From positions 18,395 through 82,394 of the forward strand of contig JAQBPB010000013.1 in the NCBI GenBank assembly GCA_028287745.1: a stretch of DNA of 64,000 nucleotides, written 5' to 3'. The notes under the pieces were generated by a model. The model was not told the origin of the DNA. It made no database searches and saw nothing but the letters and a program-made list of their open reading frames with translations. Position numbers and translations under genes: made by a program. Below, piece after piece: positions 8,304-17,098 of the stretch; the first letter of the stretch is position 1, and the number at the start of each line of letters is the position of its first letter. The stretch is from Chloroflexota bacterium. Its GTDB lineage: Bacteria > Chloroflexota > Chloroflexia > Chloroheliales > Chloroheliaceae.

Positions 8304-9737
8304 TTAAAACCAGTCAAAACCCTGGCAGCCTGCCAGAAGATAGCGGGGATTCTGGCCGGTCGCATCGGCCAGTGTCAAAATAGAGGTGTCACCGGATAAG
8401 TAGGCCAGTTGCTGGCTGTCCGGTGACCAGACCGGACGCCTGGTTTCACTCCGGGTAGCCGCTGCCCCCAGCATGGTCCTGACCGGGGCGCTGTTTTCAA
8501 GGCTGACCACTTTTAGAAGGGCCACCTGGTTAGCGCTTTTGGCCGTTACCGGGAATTGAGGTATGGTCTCGAAAGCTAATTGCTTGCCGTCTGGTGACCA
8601 GGTTACTCGACTGGCGGCATCTCCGGCGGCGGTTAAAATTCTGGGAGTGGGATCGTCCAGGGTAATGGTTAAAATTATACCGGCCCGCAATCCACTTGGT
8701 CCGACCGCATCGGCGCTGGCCGTAAAATGCCTGTTGTCGGGGTGCCAGGCTACCGATTTAAAATAGCGCAGGTCAAGATTTATATCAGGGGGTATAGGCG
8801 TAAAGCTGGCGTTTGCCAGGCCTAGCAATTGGCCTTTGGATTCCAGCAAGGTCCGTTTGGCTTTAGTGCTGAAATTGTAGACGCCCAGGGCATTCGGCCC
8901 ACGCCGCAATTGCCGGGTAGTCGGATCGAGGTTACTATCGGTAGCGCCCGGTATTATATAGGCCAATCGCAAGCCATCAGCCGACCATGCGCCATATCCC
9001 CCTTCGGCAAGGGCGGTTTGTTTGCCGCTGGCTACCTCATACAGTACCAGGCTGGTCTGGTCAAAAACGTCAACCAGGCCATCGTTATTGGTATCGGTAG
9101 CCCGCGTCAGGGCCAATTTTTTACTATCCGGTGACCATGCAGCCGCCATGACAATCCCGCCTGTATCAAAAGTAACAGGCTTTAGGCTGCCGCCCAGGTT
9201 AACCAGGACCAGTTGTGACTGCCGGGTAAGGGGGTCGCGCCGGAAGGCGGTTATGTTCTGGCCGTCCGGTGAGATGCTGGGGTCCATAAAACTCGCGCCG
9301 CCAACCAGCAGTTTTTCGGGGCCGCCGGTTGGGTTTAGCAGGTATAAGCCGCTATCCGTCCCCACCACCAGCGTATTTTTGGGCAATGCTTTACCCGGGC
9401 CGGGATTATATAGCTCTGCTTTTGGGTTAGACGGCCGGACCTGTCCGGGTAAAAGGGGGTTATAATCAGGGGTAGTAGTCTTTTGTAAATCCGGGGTTTG
9501 ATTTGGAAAAGTAATAACCGGCGAAACGGAATGTACCGGGTCAACCGCATGGGTCTGGCCGGGTGTTGGTGTAGTATCTGTCTGTCCAGTAAGGGTTGAC
9601 TGGGGCGTTAAAGTCGCCTGGGTGGTTGTGGTTGGCTCCCCGGCGCAACCCGTAAGCAAAAGCGCCAGAATCAACCCCAGGCAAAGCTTTATCAAATTGG
9701 AAATAACCTTCTGGTGTGTATTGTAAGAGTAAATCAA
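8304..9737 (-). CDS. Lipoprotein with PD40/TolB-like beta-propeller
   Basis: 477 residues, TTG start at 9737 with AGGA 6 bases upstream. A lipoprotein signal is clear: basic N-terminus, hydrophobic run, then lipobox LLTGC with Cys31. A Thr/Pro-rich linker follows (about residues 34-100). The rest consists of repeated PD40-type blades with SPDG(Q/K) or SPDS turns (for example ISPDGQNITAF, WSPDSKKLALT, WSPDGKQLAFE, WSPDSQQLAYL), predicting a propeller on the outer face of the cytoplasmic membrane. The role is unknown; TolB-like domains usually bind proteins or peptides. It begins 15 bases after dprA on the same strand, so the two may share a transcript. Confidence 0.85.
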   Translation of the reverse strand: MIYSYNTHQKVISNLIKLCLGLILALLLTGCAGEPTTTTQATLTPQSTLTGQTDTTPTPGQTHAVDPVHSVSPVITFPNQTPDLQKTTTPDYNPLLPGQVRPSNPKAELYNPGPGKALPKNTLVVGTDSGLYLLNPTGGPEKLLVGGASFMDPSISPDGQNITAFRRDPLTRQSQLVLVNLGGSLKPVTFDTGGIVMAAAWSPDSKKLALTRATDTNNDGLVDVFDQTSLVLYEVASGKQTALAEGGYGAWSADGLRLAYIIPGATDSNLDPTTRQLRRGPNALGVYNFSTKAKRTLLESKGQLLGLANASFTPIPPDINLDLRYFKSVAWHPDNRHFTASADAVGPSGLRAGIILTITLDDPTPRILTAAGDAASRVTWSPDGKQLAFETIPQFPVTAKSANQVALLKVVSLENSAPVRTMLGAAATRSETRRPVWSPDSQQLAYLSGDTSILTLADATGQNPRYLLAGCQGFDWF

Positions 9738-9752
9738 GTTAAATCCTAAATT

Positions 9753-10913
9753 CTAGTTTCCAAGACGAGTTAAACCATAACGCATACCGCCCATGCCCTG
9801 CACAAGCCCCTTGAGTTCAAGCATAACCAGGAGGCTACTGACTTCCGAAGTAGGCAATTGGGTATCCCGGCAAACCTCGTCTATGTGCAGGGGTTCACCG
9901 GCCTGGCGTAAAATTTTGAGCAATTGGCGTTCGGTATCGGTGTCGCCCGCCTGGGACAATTCCATTTGCGTCTGGCGGTCCTGGGGGTCAAACATACCGC
10001 CCGGCCGCAATTCTTCCAATATTTCTTCGGCGCAGGTGACTAACCGGGCTGAACCCTGCCGGATAAGGCGGTTGACCCCGGCGCTGGTAGGATTAAAGAT
10101 ACTGCCCGGTAGAGCAAAGACGTCCCGGCCCTGCTCTACCGCAAAATCCACCGTAATTAAAGCACCCCCCTTAATGTTAGACTCGACCACAAAAACCCCC
10201 AGCGAAAGACCGCTCACGATACGGTTTCGGGGCGGGAAATTAGCCGCTTCGGGCAGCGTACCGGGAGGGTATTCCGAGATAATCGCGCCGTTCTGGGCTG
10301 CCGGGTCGGTAATCCGGGCGGCCAGTGACCGGTTCTCCGAAGGGTAAATTACATCGACGCCGCTCCCCAGCACGGCCAGGGTCCGGCCACCGACCTGTAA
10401 GGCCGCCTGGTGGGCGATGGTGTCGATGCCTTTCGCCAGTCCGCTGATAATCGTCACTCCCTGTCCGGCCAGTTCGGTGCAGATATTCTGAGTTGCGGCC
10501 CGGCCGTAATTGGTGGCCTGCCGCGTGCCGACGACCGCCAGGGCCAGGTTATCCTGGGGTTGCAGCGAACCTTGCAAATATAGCACCGGTGGTGGTGTAT
10601 CAATCTGGCCCAACCTTTCCGGGTAGCCGGGCGCGCCAAGGGTTAAAAGCTCAATTTTCAGTTGGGCCAGGCGTTCCATTTCCTGGTCAGGGTCAAATTT
10701 GGGCCGGAAGTTCAGGACGCGTTCTATCAGCCGGGGTTCCAGGCCCGCCTGCATAAAATCGCCGGTCCTGGCCTGCCAGGCTCTTTCCAGGCTGCCAAAG
10801 AACTCGAACAGCCGCCGCATGCGGACAACTCCAATACCACCCACCCGGCTAAAAGCCAGCCAGTACTTCTCGTCCCCGGCAATATAGGGTTTATCATCTT
10901 CTATAAGGGGCAT
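9753..10913 (-). CDS. dprA: DNA-processing protein DprA (Smf)
   Basis: 386 residues. DprA loads RecA onto incoming single-stranded DNA during natural transformation. Visible parts: an N-terminal helical/HhH region (about 1-75, with WLAFSRVGGIGVVRMRRLFE), the central Rossmann-like domain (about 80-300) with GTRQATNYGR, GLAKGIDTIAHQAAL, VLGSGVDVIYPSEN, NFPPRNRIVSGL and GGALITVDFA motifs, and a C-terminal winged helix (about 320-385, LHIDEVCRDTQLPTSEVSSLL), which many DprA proteins have. The ATG at 10913 has no obvious ribosome site. No other competence genes are in the window, and dprA alone does not prove competence. Confidence 0.95.
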   Translation of the reverse strand: MPLIEDDKPYIAGDEKYWLAFSRVGGIGVVRMRRLFEFFGSLERAWQARTGDFMQAGLEPRLIERVLNFRPKFDPDQEMERLAQLKIELLTLGAPGYPERLGQIDTPPPVLYLQGSLQPQDNLALAVVGTRQATNYGRAATQNICTELAGQGVTIISGLAKGIDTIAHQAALQVGGRTLAVLGSGVDVIYPSENRSLAARITDPAAQNGAIISEYPPGTLPEAANFPPRNRIVSGLSLGVFVVESNIKGGALITVDFAVEQGRDVFALPGSIFNPTSAGVNRLIRQGSARLVTCAEEILEELRPGGMFDPQDRQTQMELSQAGDTDTERQLLKILRQAGEPLHIDEVCRDTQLPTSEVSSLLVMLELKGLVQGMGGMRYGLTRLGN

Positions 10914-11095
10914 GGGTGTTTTTGCAAATGCTTAATTTATCGGGTAAAAGTTGGAGTACCACAAAAATGTATCATATGTTGAGCGGTTCCGCAACTGGCC
11001 TTCAGGGGCCGGGTTTTATCGGTAAATCATAGTGGAATTCCCTTTACCTTGCCTGTAATTGGAAACCCCTGAACCGGACTTTTAGGAAGGAATTT

Positions 11096-11130
11096 CCGGT
11101 CCAGGGCTAAACTTGATCGCCCTGGACCGG
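11096..11130 (-). terminator. Hairpin after the first SDR gene
   Basis: A perfect 12-bp inverted repeat (CCGGTCCAGGGC / GCCCTGGACCGG) with an 11-base loop lies 23 bases past the stop of the SDR gene at 11153. No T-run follows on the minus strand, so it may be an imperfect terminator or an mRNA 3'-end stabiliser. Confidence 0.45.
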
Positions 11131-11152
11131 GAGGATAACTTTAAAGCGAGGA

Positions 11153-11893
11153 TTAAATTTTTACGCCGCCATCAACATAAATAATCTGCCCGGTGATGTA
11201 AGCCGCCTCATCGCTGGCTAAAAAAAGATGCAGATTGGCAACGTCCTCCGGCTGGCCGATTCTCCGCAATGGAATGCTGCTGATTGCCCGCTCCCGCAAC
11301 ATATCCGGAATCTGGTCGGTCATGGGGGTTTCAATAAAGCCTGGCGCAATCGCGTTAACCCGGATACCGTACTTGCCGTACTCCAGGGCCAGGGTTTTGG
11401 TCAGACCCCAGATACCGGCTTTGGCGGCGGCATAATTAGCCTGCCCGATATTTCCCCGGGCCGACGTCGAACTGGTATTGGTAATCACTCCGCTACCCTG
11501 GATTTTCATTTGTTCAAGGGCGGCCCTGGCGCACAACCATGAACCTTTCAGGTGGGTATCAATGACGGTATCCCACTGTTCTTCAGTCATTTTTGCCATC
11601 ATGGCGTCCCGCAAGACCCCGGCATTGTTAACAAGTAAGTCTAACCGTCCGTATTTGGCTACCAGGGTCTGTACAATTTCCTGGACCTTCGCTATATCGG
11701 TCACGCTACCCAGGAAAAACTCGGCCTGGCCCCCGGCCTCCTGAATCTGTTTCACAAGCTGGTTGCCACCTGCTACATTTAAATCGTTTACTGCTACAAT
11801 TGCTCCCTCGCTGGCAAAACGGCGGGCCGTAGCCGCCCCAATTCCGCTACCGGCACCGGTAATCCAGGCTATTTTTCCTTCCAGGCGTCCCAT
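11153..11893 (-). CDS. SDR-family oxidoreductase (FabG-like)
   Basis: 246 residues, the usual length for a classical short-chain dehydrogenase. NAD(P)-binding TGAGSGIG at residues 12-19, NNAG at 89-92, catalytic Ser about 141 and Tyr154/Lys158 in YAAAKAG. The C-terminal GQIIYVDGG is the standard FabG-type ending. Asp37 after beta-2 (VNDLN) would favour NAD over NADP. The ATG at 11893 is preceded by AAGGAG. It is the last gene of a four-gene operon, 45 bases after the second SDR. Isolated from fatty-acid synthesis genes, so it is more likely a catabolic or secondary alcohol dehydrogenase than true FabG. Confidence 0.9.
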   Translation of the reverse strand: MGRLEGKIAWITGAGSGIGAATARRFASEGAIVAVNDLNVAGGNQLVKQIQEAGGQAEFFLGSVTDIAKVQEIVQTLVAKYGRLDLLVNNAGVLRDAMMAKMTEEQWDTVIDTHLKGSWLCARAALEQMKIQGSGVITNTSSTSARGNIGQANYAAAKAGIWGLTKTLALEYGKYGIRVNAIAPGFIETPMTDQIPDMLRERAISSIPLRRIGQPEDVANLHLFLASDEAAYITGQIIYVDGGVKI

Positions 11894-11938
11894 TCTTTGC
11901 TATCTCCTTTACTTTTCAGGTAACTAATCCGTACCCGG

Positions 11939-12709
11939 TTAGAGCGACATGCCGCCATCGACTACGATAGTCTGGCCGGTGATGTAACTGGAAGCGGAGG
12001 ATGCCAGGAACAGGGCTACTCCCTTGAGTTCTTCCAGGTTTCCAACCCGTTTCAGAGCGGCCTGGGCTTCGAACTGTTCACGGTTGGCCTCAATGACACC
12101 GCTAGCCATGCGGGTAGGAAACCAGCCCGGGGCTATCGCGTTCACCGAAATACCCTTTGGTCCCCATTCCCGGGCCAGGGCCATGGTCATGGTAATGACA
12201 CCACCTTTGCTGGTGCTATAACCCAGCATGTTAACCGCTTCGGTCGCCCCGGCCCGCAGCCCGGCAACTGAAGCAATATTGATAATCCGGCCCTGCTTTC
12301 GCTCGATCATGTGCCGCCCCACGGCCTGGGACATTAAAAAGATACCGGTCAGGTTAGTATTTAAAACCTGTTCCCACCTGGCGAGCGACATATCTTCAGT
12401 GTTCTGGCCCCAGGTCTGCCCGGCGTTGTTAACAAGGATATCCACCTGGCCGTACCTTTCCAGGACCTCGTTTACCGTCCGGTCTACGTCACCGGCCCTG
12501 GAGACATCCGCCACAACGGTTGTACAATCGTAACCTTTGTCCCGGAAAGCCGCTTCGGTCGGCTGCAAATACTCGGGCCGCCGCCCGGTAATGGCGACTT
12601 TTGCCCCGGCTTCCAGTAAGGCTTCCGCAACGATCTGCCCGATGCCTCGACCACCCCCGGTTACCAGGGCTACTTTACCATTCAGGTCAAACATTTCTTT
12701 AACGTTCAT
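11939..12709 (-). CDS. SDR-family oxidoreductase (gluconate 5-dehydrogenase-like)
   Basis: 256 residues. TGGGRGIG cofactor loop at residues 17-24; after beta-2 comes GRRPEYL, with Arg residues that favour NADP(H). NNAG at 94-97, Ser147, and Tyr164/Lys168 in YSTSKGG complete the catalytic set. The FDLNGKVALVTGG start and the SSYITGQTIVVDGG end resemble gluconate 5-dehydrogenase and related sugar-acid or polyol SDRs. It lies 18 bases downstream of the 73-residue gene and upstream of a second, only distantly similar SDR, so the pair could act on successive or related substrates. Confidence 0.9.
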   Translation of the reverse strand: MNVKEMFDLNGKVALVTGGGRGIGQIVAEALLEAGAKVAITGRRPEYLQPTEAAFRDKGYDCTTVVADVSRAGDVDRTVNEVLERYGQVDILVNNAGQTWGQNTEDMSLARWEQVLNTNLTGIFLMSQAVGRHMIERKQGRIINIASVAGLRAGATEAVNMLGYSTSKGGVITMTMALAREWGPKGISVNAIAPGWFPTRMASGVIEANREQFEAQAALKRVGNLEELKGVALFLASSASSYITGQTIVVDGGMSL

Positions 12710-12727
12710 TGTTAATCTCTTTCTTGC

Positions 12728-12949
12728 TTAATCCTGTAAAGCAGCCCACATTTCAAGGTTCGGGCTGGCCGTCCAGATACGTGGGTCCAATCCGGTTATC
12801 CCGCCATACATCCGGCTGGCGTCAAAAGGCGCTATCGGCAACCATGTGCAGGCGTATACCCCCTTATCCGGCTCTACAAAGTTGATTTCTTTTCCGTTAA
12901 ATCCTGGCCCAGGCAAAACCTTTACCCATTCCATACCTCCATTGTACAA
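12728..12949 (-). CDS. Small hypothetical protein (73 residues)
   Basis: Not recognised. The TTG start at 12949 sits 1 base after the stop of the S9 peptidase gene. An in-frame ATG at 12934 has GGAGGT directly against it, too close to work well, which favours TTG with translational coupling. The protein is rich in Gly, Pro, Trp and aromatic residues (MEWVKVLPGPGFNGKEI; ACTWLPIAPFDASRMYGG), with no membrane segment and no Cys pair. Position between a peptidase and two dehydrogenases with very short gaps argues that it is a real gene. Confidence 0.55.
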   Translation of the reverse strand: MYNGGMEWVKVLPGPGFNGKEINFVEPDKGVYACTWLPIAPFDASRMYGGITGLDPRIWTASPNLEMWAALQD

Positions 12950-12950
12950 C

Positions 12951-14816
12951 TTAGTACAATTCAGAATGGGTCTTTAAGTACTTTTCAAACCAGTTAACTA
13001 TTGCCGCCGTAGCCCTTATACGGTTAGGTATCTTCCGGAAGCCGTGGCCTTCATCCGGAAAGAGAATGTATTCCACCGGGATTCCCCGTTCGTTGAGGTT
13101 TTCGACAACCTGTTCGGCTTCCACCACCGGGCAGTTGGTATCGTTGGCCCCGTGAATGACCAGGGTCGGTGAGGTCAGGCGGCCAAGCCGGTGGATAGGG
13201 GACAGTCGCCGCAGCAAATCAGCCTGGGTATCCGGGTCGCCGTACTCTACTTTGGAAATTGCGGCCATCCAGGGTTCGGTCTGGGCGAAGAAAGTCTCAA
13301 AGTTTACGATACCATAAAGATTGGCCCCGGCGGCGATCAAATCGGGAAACTCCACCAGCCCGGCCATTGTCATGTAACCGCCATAGGAACCGCCCATTAT
13401 GCCAATCTGACCGGGCCACCCGTATTTATGGCTCACCACGAAGTCTATGCAGGCTTTAATATCCTTGATGGCGTTAAAGCGGAGGTGGCCGTTATCCAGG
13501 TTGACAAAGGTCTTGCCGAAGCCGGACGATCCGCGAATATTGGGCGCCAGGACACTGATGCCGCGCATAACCAGGGCCTGGTAATTACTGCTAAAGAGCG
13601 GCCTTTCCTGGCCTTCCGGACCACCGTGGAAACTTAGTACCAGCGGACCTGACCTATCACCGGCCCGGTAGAGCCAACCGGTCAGGGTTACACCATCATG
13701 GGCCGGGAACTCGACCAGCTCCGGTACCACCAGCTGTTCCAGGTCAATGCCGGGGTGCGGGCTGAAGGTAATCTGGCGGAACTCGTCGGTAGCAAGGTCC
13801 AATATCCAGATGTCCATCGGGCGGTTTGCCCCGGTCAGGGTCAGGGCAATCCGGTTGGAATCGGGAGATAGTTTCAAATTGCCCACAACCGGCGCTGGCA
13901 GGGCCGGGCCATCTTTTACTTCGAGGGATTCCAGGTCCAGGAAGGCCAGTTCATTTTGTCCGGACCGGTTCCAGACCAGCACGGCCAGGCGGCCATCCTC
14001 ACTAATTCTAAATGATTCTAATTCGGCGTCGTCCCGCCCGGCGATAACTTCTATCGGGCCGGGTTTTCCGTTGTAATCAAGTTGTATCCGGCCAAAAGCC
14101 TGGTATTCGCGTTCGTCATTAGAGGCCAGGTAAATGGTCCGGCCGTCAGGCGAGAATTTACTCCCGCCAAAACTACCTGGCCCCTGGTGAGGAGTCAATA
14201 AGGTTTCCAGGGCGGTTTCACCTGGACCGGCAAGTTCTAGCAAGAACACATTGTTGTCACTGCGAAATTCCAGGCGGTCCAACAGGGCCATTTTGCCGTC
14301 CCGGGTTAGGTCGGTCAAATAGCCGATGCCGGGGTTGCGTACCACCAGTTGAAGGGCTGGCCGTTCCCCGGTCAGGTCAAGTATATACCCGTCCATGGCC
14401 TGGGGATTGTGGCGGTTGGATGACAGGGTCAGTTTTTGACCGCTGTGGTCCCACGTTCCCAGGTTATTGTTGTCTTTTCCACCATCCGTAACCAGTTGTA
14501 AGCCGGTACCGTCCGGCCGTATCAGGTAGATTTGCTGGTTCATACCGCCACCGGGCGCGACCAGCAGGGCCAGTTTATCTCCGGTGGGCGACCACGCAAG
14601 GTCCGTAACGGGGTCTTCCAGGGAGGTTACCATGCTGGGCCAGCCGCCGGTTACCGGGATGGTCCAGGCCTGGGGCACACCGCTCAGGTTAGAGACGAAA
14701 GCAAGTTGCTGCCCGTCAGGTGAAAAACTGGGTGAACTGCACGAGCCCACTCGTGCCATTAATTTTAATCTGGTTTCCAGGTCGGAAAGGTTAGCAGCTT
14801 GCGATTCAGGCTTCAC
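12951..14816 (-). CDS. S9-family peptidase (acylaminoacyl-peptidase-like)
   Basis: 621 residues, GTG start with AAGGGA about 9 bases upstream. The N-terminal beta-propeller has PD40-like blades (FSPDGQQLAFVSNL, WSPTGDKLALL, FSPDGRTIYLAS). The C-terminal alpha/beta hydrolase carries Ser477 in GGSYGGYM, Asp559 in HGANDTNCP and His591 in DEGHGFRK. The HGGPEGQERP loop supplies the oxyanion hole. No signal peptide, so cytoplasmic. First gene of a probable operon with a small unknown protein and two SDR dehydrogenases. It differs clearly from the S9 enzyme at 3101 (cleaner propeller repeats, different catalytic surroundings), so the two are not a recent duplication. Confidence 0.92.
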   Translation of the reverse strand: MKPESQAANLSDLETRLKLMARVGSCSSPSFSPDGQQLAFVSNLSGVPQAWTIPVTGGWPSMVTSLEDPVTDLAWSPTGDKLALLVAPGGGMNQQIYLIRPDGTGLQLVTDGGKDNNNLGTWDHSGQKLTLSSNRHNPQAMDGYILDLTGERPALQLVVRNPGIGYLTDLTRDGKMALLDRLEFRSDNNVFLLELAGPGETALETLLTPHQGPGSFGGSKFSPDGRTIYLASNDEREYQAFGRIQLDYNGKPGPIEVIAGRDDAELESFRISEDGRLAVLVWNRSGQNELAFLDLESLEVKDGPALPAPVVGNLKLSPDSNRIALTLTGANRPMDIWILDLATDEFRQITFSPHPGIDLEQLVVPELVEFPAHDGVTLTGWLYRAGDRSGPLVLSFHGGPEGQERPLFSSNYQALVMRGISVLAPNIRGSSGFGKTFVNLDNGHLRFNAIKDIKACIDFVVSHKYGWPGQIGIMGGSYGGYMTMAGLVEFPDLIAAGANLYGIVNFETFFAQTEPWMAAISKVEYGDPDTQADLLRRLSPIHRLGRLTSPTLVIHGANDTNCPVVEAEQVVENLNERGIPVEYILFPDEGHGFRKIPNRIRATAAIVNWFEKYLKTHSELY

Positions 14817-15630
14817 GTGACATATCCCTTCATTTTATATTATAAAAAATTAAATAAATATGATTCTGGAACCAAGAGCAGTACAAGCACAAATATACAG
14901 GCCGCTATAAGTCCATAGGGCCTCAGCAAACGAAATGTACCTGGCCTGGCAGCATAAGTCCGAAAAAATTACCGTCCCTTGACGTTAAATAGCGGGTAGG
15001 TGTCCTGGTCCGGTAACCGTGACGGTGGCCGTATTACCCTGGAACCTTTCAAAGGCAAGGCCGGGTAGGTTTAAAGTACTTCTTCCAGGCCGTATGTGTC
15101 TACTTCGGGTTGTTGCTAAATAAGAGTAGCACAAAGTGCAGCCCGATTAAATTCAGTACGCAACTTTAACCTTACGGGGTGCTAAAACTGGCCTCCGGGG
15201 AGGCGTTTCAAGCCTGTGTACCCTGGAGGAAGCGCCAGGCGCAGCTAGCCCGGCCGGGTAGTTTTATTAAAGCAAGAAGGCCGGTCCGGTATAGACAGTA
15301 ACCGGTGATGGGTGAAAGTCGGTAGGCACTGGTTTGGGTAAGTTTGGCCCTCTTAACCAGCTTGAGTAACTGCTTTATTTTTCTGCTTTCGGTTAAATTA
15401 TTGTCGCTTTTGAGCCGGAGCAGCCGCATGGAGTAATCTCCATAAACAGCCCTGAGGCTGCGGCTTATTGGACCGGGTAATTCACTTGAAATGCCAGGTG
15501 TATGTTTAACAGGGTTATGTTAAAATCCCATCATATTTGAATGTCTATAAATGTATGTGTAAATTTATTTTACCAATGTTGTGAAAACCGGCTATAGATC
15601 AACGTAACCAGTAGTAAGGGGAAAGCTATC
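14817..15630. other. Long intergenic region without a convincing gene
   Basis: About 810 bases between the divergently transcribed S9 peptidase and DUF6328 genes. It must hold both promoters. The short minus-strand frame at 15208-15429 has no ribosome site and unlike codon use, so it is not called. Small hairpins exist (for example GCCTCC / GGAGGC near 15192-15205), but nothing matches a known RNA family by eye. Confidence 0.4.
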
Positions 15631-16104
15631 TTGGAAAAGAAAAAACCTGACGGCAAAGTGATTACCGGTCCCGCTGTACCGGATGATGACCTGGGTGATT
15701 TGCACCAGGAATTGCGTATATTGCTGCAGGGTTCGCAAGTCCTGACCGCCTTTTTGATTATTCTGCCTTTTAACGCCAGTTTTGAAAAATTGATCGATTT
15801 CGAGAAATATGTGTACCTGGGAACATTTATCTGCGCGGTTATCAGCCTTATCCTGTTTACCGCCCCGGCGGCCCATCACCGGCTTATCCGGCCCCTGATA
15901 AACCGGGTCGAATTTAAGCAATTCGCCACTAACATGATTATTATTGGCCTGGTGCCGTTAAGTCTGGCCGTGACATTTGTGGTGCAACTGGTAGTTTCCC
16001 AGGTCCTCAGTTTCGAAGCCAGCCTGGTAATAGCCGGAGTCGTTGGCCTGGTATTACTGGGAGTATGGTGGGTTTATCCGCTGGTTAATAAAGACAGGTA
16101 TTAA
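15631..16104 (+). CDS. DUF6328-type membrane protein
   Basis: 157 residues, TTG start with AAGGGG 9 bases upstream. The charged N-terminus (about 1-30) is followed by the family segment ELRILLQGSQVLTAFLIILPF, and four hydrophobic segments are visible (about residues 36-52, 66-83, 103-122 and 127-150). The APAAHHRLIRP segment between helices 2 and 3 is typical of this uncharacterised actinobacterial/Chloroflexota family. Function unknown. It stands alone, with promoters on both sides of the flanking gaps. Confidence 0.8.
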   Translation: MEKKKPDGKVITGPAVPDDDLGDLHQELRILLQGSQVLTAFLIILPFNASFEKLIDFEKYVYLGTFICAVISLILFTAPAAHHRLIRPLINRVEFKQFATNMIIIGLVPLSLAVTFVVQLVVSQVLSFEASLVIAGVVGLVLLGVWWVYPLVNKDRY

Positions 16105-16273
16105 AAGTACCGGTAGGACCACTTAAGCCTTGTTAAGCACTTCTAATATAGTCAGGGTAAATTAGCCGGATTAACAGGCATGTTTGTAATTTTGGAACTT
16201 TATTAAAGTATAAACCATTCATTTAAAGTTTTGATGATTTGTACCCTGGTGGTACAGGTAAAGAGGGATATTA

Positions 16274-16957
16274 ATGACCCAGCTTGATGAAAAGCTGTAC
16301 GATGAGAAATATTTTGCCGGTCAGATCAGTAAATCTGACGAAAAAGCCGCCTGGCAGTACGGGCGGTTGTTGAGGTTTGGTAAAGTTTCGGTGGCGACCC
16401 ACCCGCGCTTGCTGGATGCGGGTTGTGGGGCCGGACCGTCTTTGCCTTTCCTGGTGGGCCAGGGTTTTCAGGTAATTGGCAGCGACTTTATTTATTACCC
16501 GCTCCTGGAAGCCCAGAAACGCGCCCCCGGCGTGCCATTGCTCAATTGCAACCTTAACGACGGACTGCCCTTTGCCGACAATTCGTTGGACATCATCCTG
16601 GCAAGTGAGGTGATCGAACACCTTTCCAATGACCTTTTGTTTCTACAAGAAGTCAGGCGGGCGCTGGCTCCTGGTGGCGTCTTGCTTTTAACCACCCCCA
16701 ACCTGTGGGACATTCGCCGCCCACTGGCAAAGCTGACCGGCCAGACCTGGAGCGGCTACCGCGACCCGACCCACATTAACCTGATGGACCCCCAGCGGCT
16801 TTCCCGCCTGCTAAAAGAAGCCGGGTTCAGCCAGGTGCGCTGGCGTACCGGCATCAAACCGGCCTACCAGAGGACAGTCCGCCGCCTGGGCCTTCGCCTG
16901 GCCGTACCCTATCCACCCGTTATCGGTAACGGGTTGATGGCGGCAGCGGTAAAGTAA
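16274..16957 (+). CDS. Class I SAM-dependent methyltransferase
   Basis: 227 residues, with GAGGG 7 bases before the ATG. The SAM-binding motif I is LLDAGCGAG (residues 46-54), motif II GSDFIY, motif III around ILASEVIEHL, and the post-motif RALAPGGVLLLTTPN. This is the Methyltransf_11 pattern, typical of methylation of small molecules, lipids or sugars. The nearby glycosyltransferase (17099) suggests a glycan or lipid context, but it is on the opposite strand. The ribosome site is preceded by a small perfect hairpin (TGTACC / GGTACA, 16240-16256). A strong bidirectional terminator follows. Confidence 0.9.
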   Translation: MTQLDEKLYDEKYFAGQISKSDEKAAWQYGRLLRFGKVSVATHPRLLDAGCGAGPSLPFLVGQGFQVIGSDFIYYPLLEAQKRAPGVPLLNCNLNDGLPFADNSLDIILASEVIEHLSNDLLFLQEVRRALAPGGVLLLTTPNLWDIRRPLAKLTGQTWSGYRDPTHINLMDPQRLSRLLKEAGFSQVRWRTGIKPAYQRTVRRLGLRLAVPYPPVIGNGLMAAAVK

Positions 16958-16975
16958 TATAAGTCATACACCAAA

Positions 16976-17012
16976 AACGGCCTTACCTTCAAAAGTAAGG
17001 CCGTTGCTTTTT
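16976..17012. terminator. Bidirectional rho-independent terminator
   Basis: Perfect 11-bp stem AACGGCCTTAC / GTAAGGCCGTT (16976-16986 and 16995-17005) with an 8-base loop. A T-rich tail follows on the plus strand (TGCTTTTT) and TTTTTGG on the minus strand. It lies between the convergent methyltransferase and GT4 genes and serves both. Confidence 0.9.
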
Positions 17013-17098
17013 GAATTATTCTGATAATGACCTGGATTTTAACACCAGGGTATGGGAAAACGGGTAGGCAGCCCGGCAAAGACCGGCCCTGTCGAACC

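Noticed and set aside
8052..8399. Plus-strand open frame before the PD40 lipoprotein
   Set aside because: Antisense to the lipoprotein 3' end, no ribosome site, no recognisable protein pattern.
15208..15429. Minus-strand 73-residue frame in the long gap
   Set aside because: No ribosome site and no family likeness; composition typical of chance frames.
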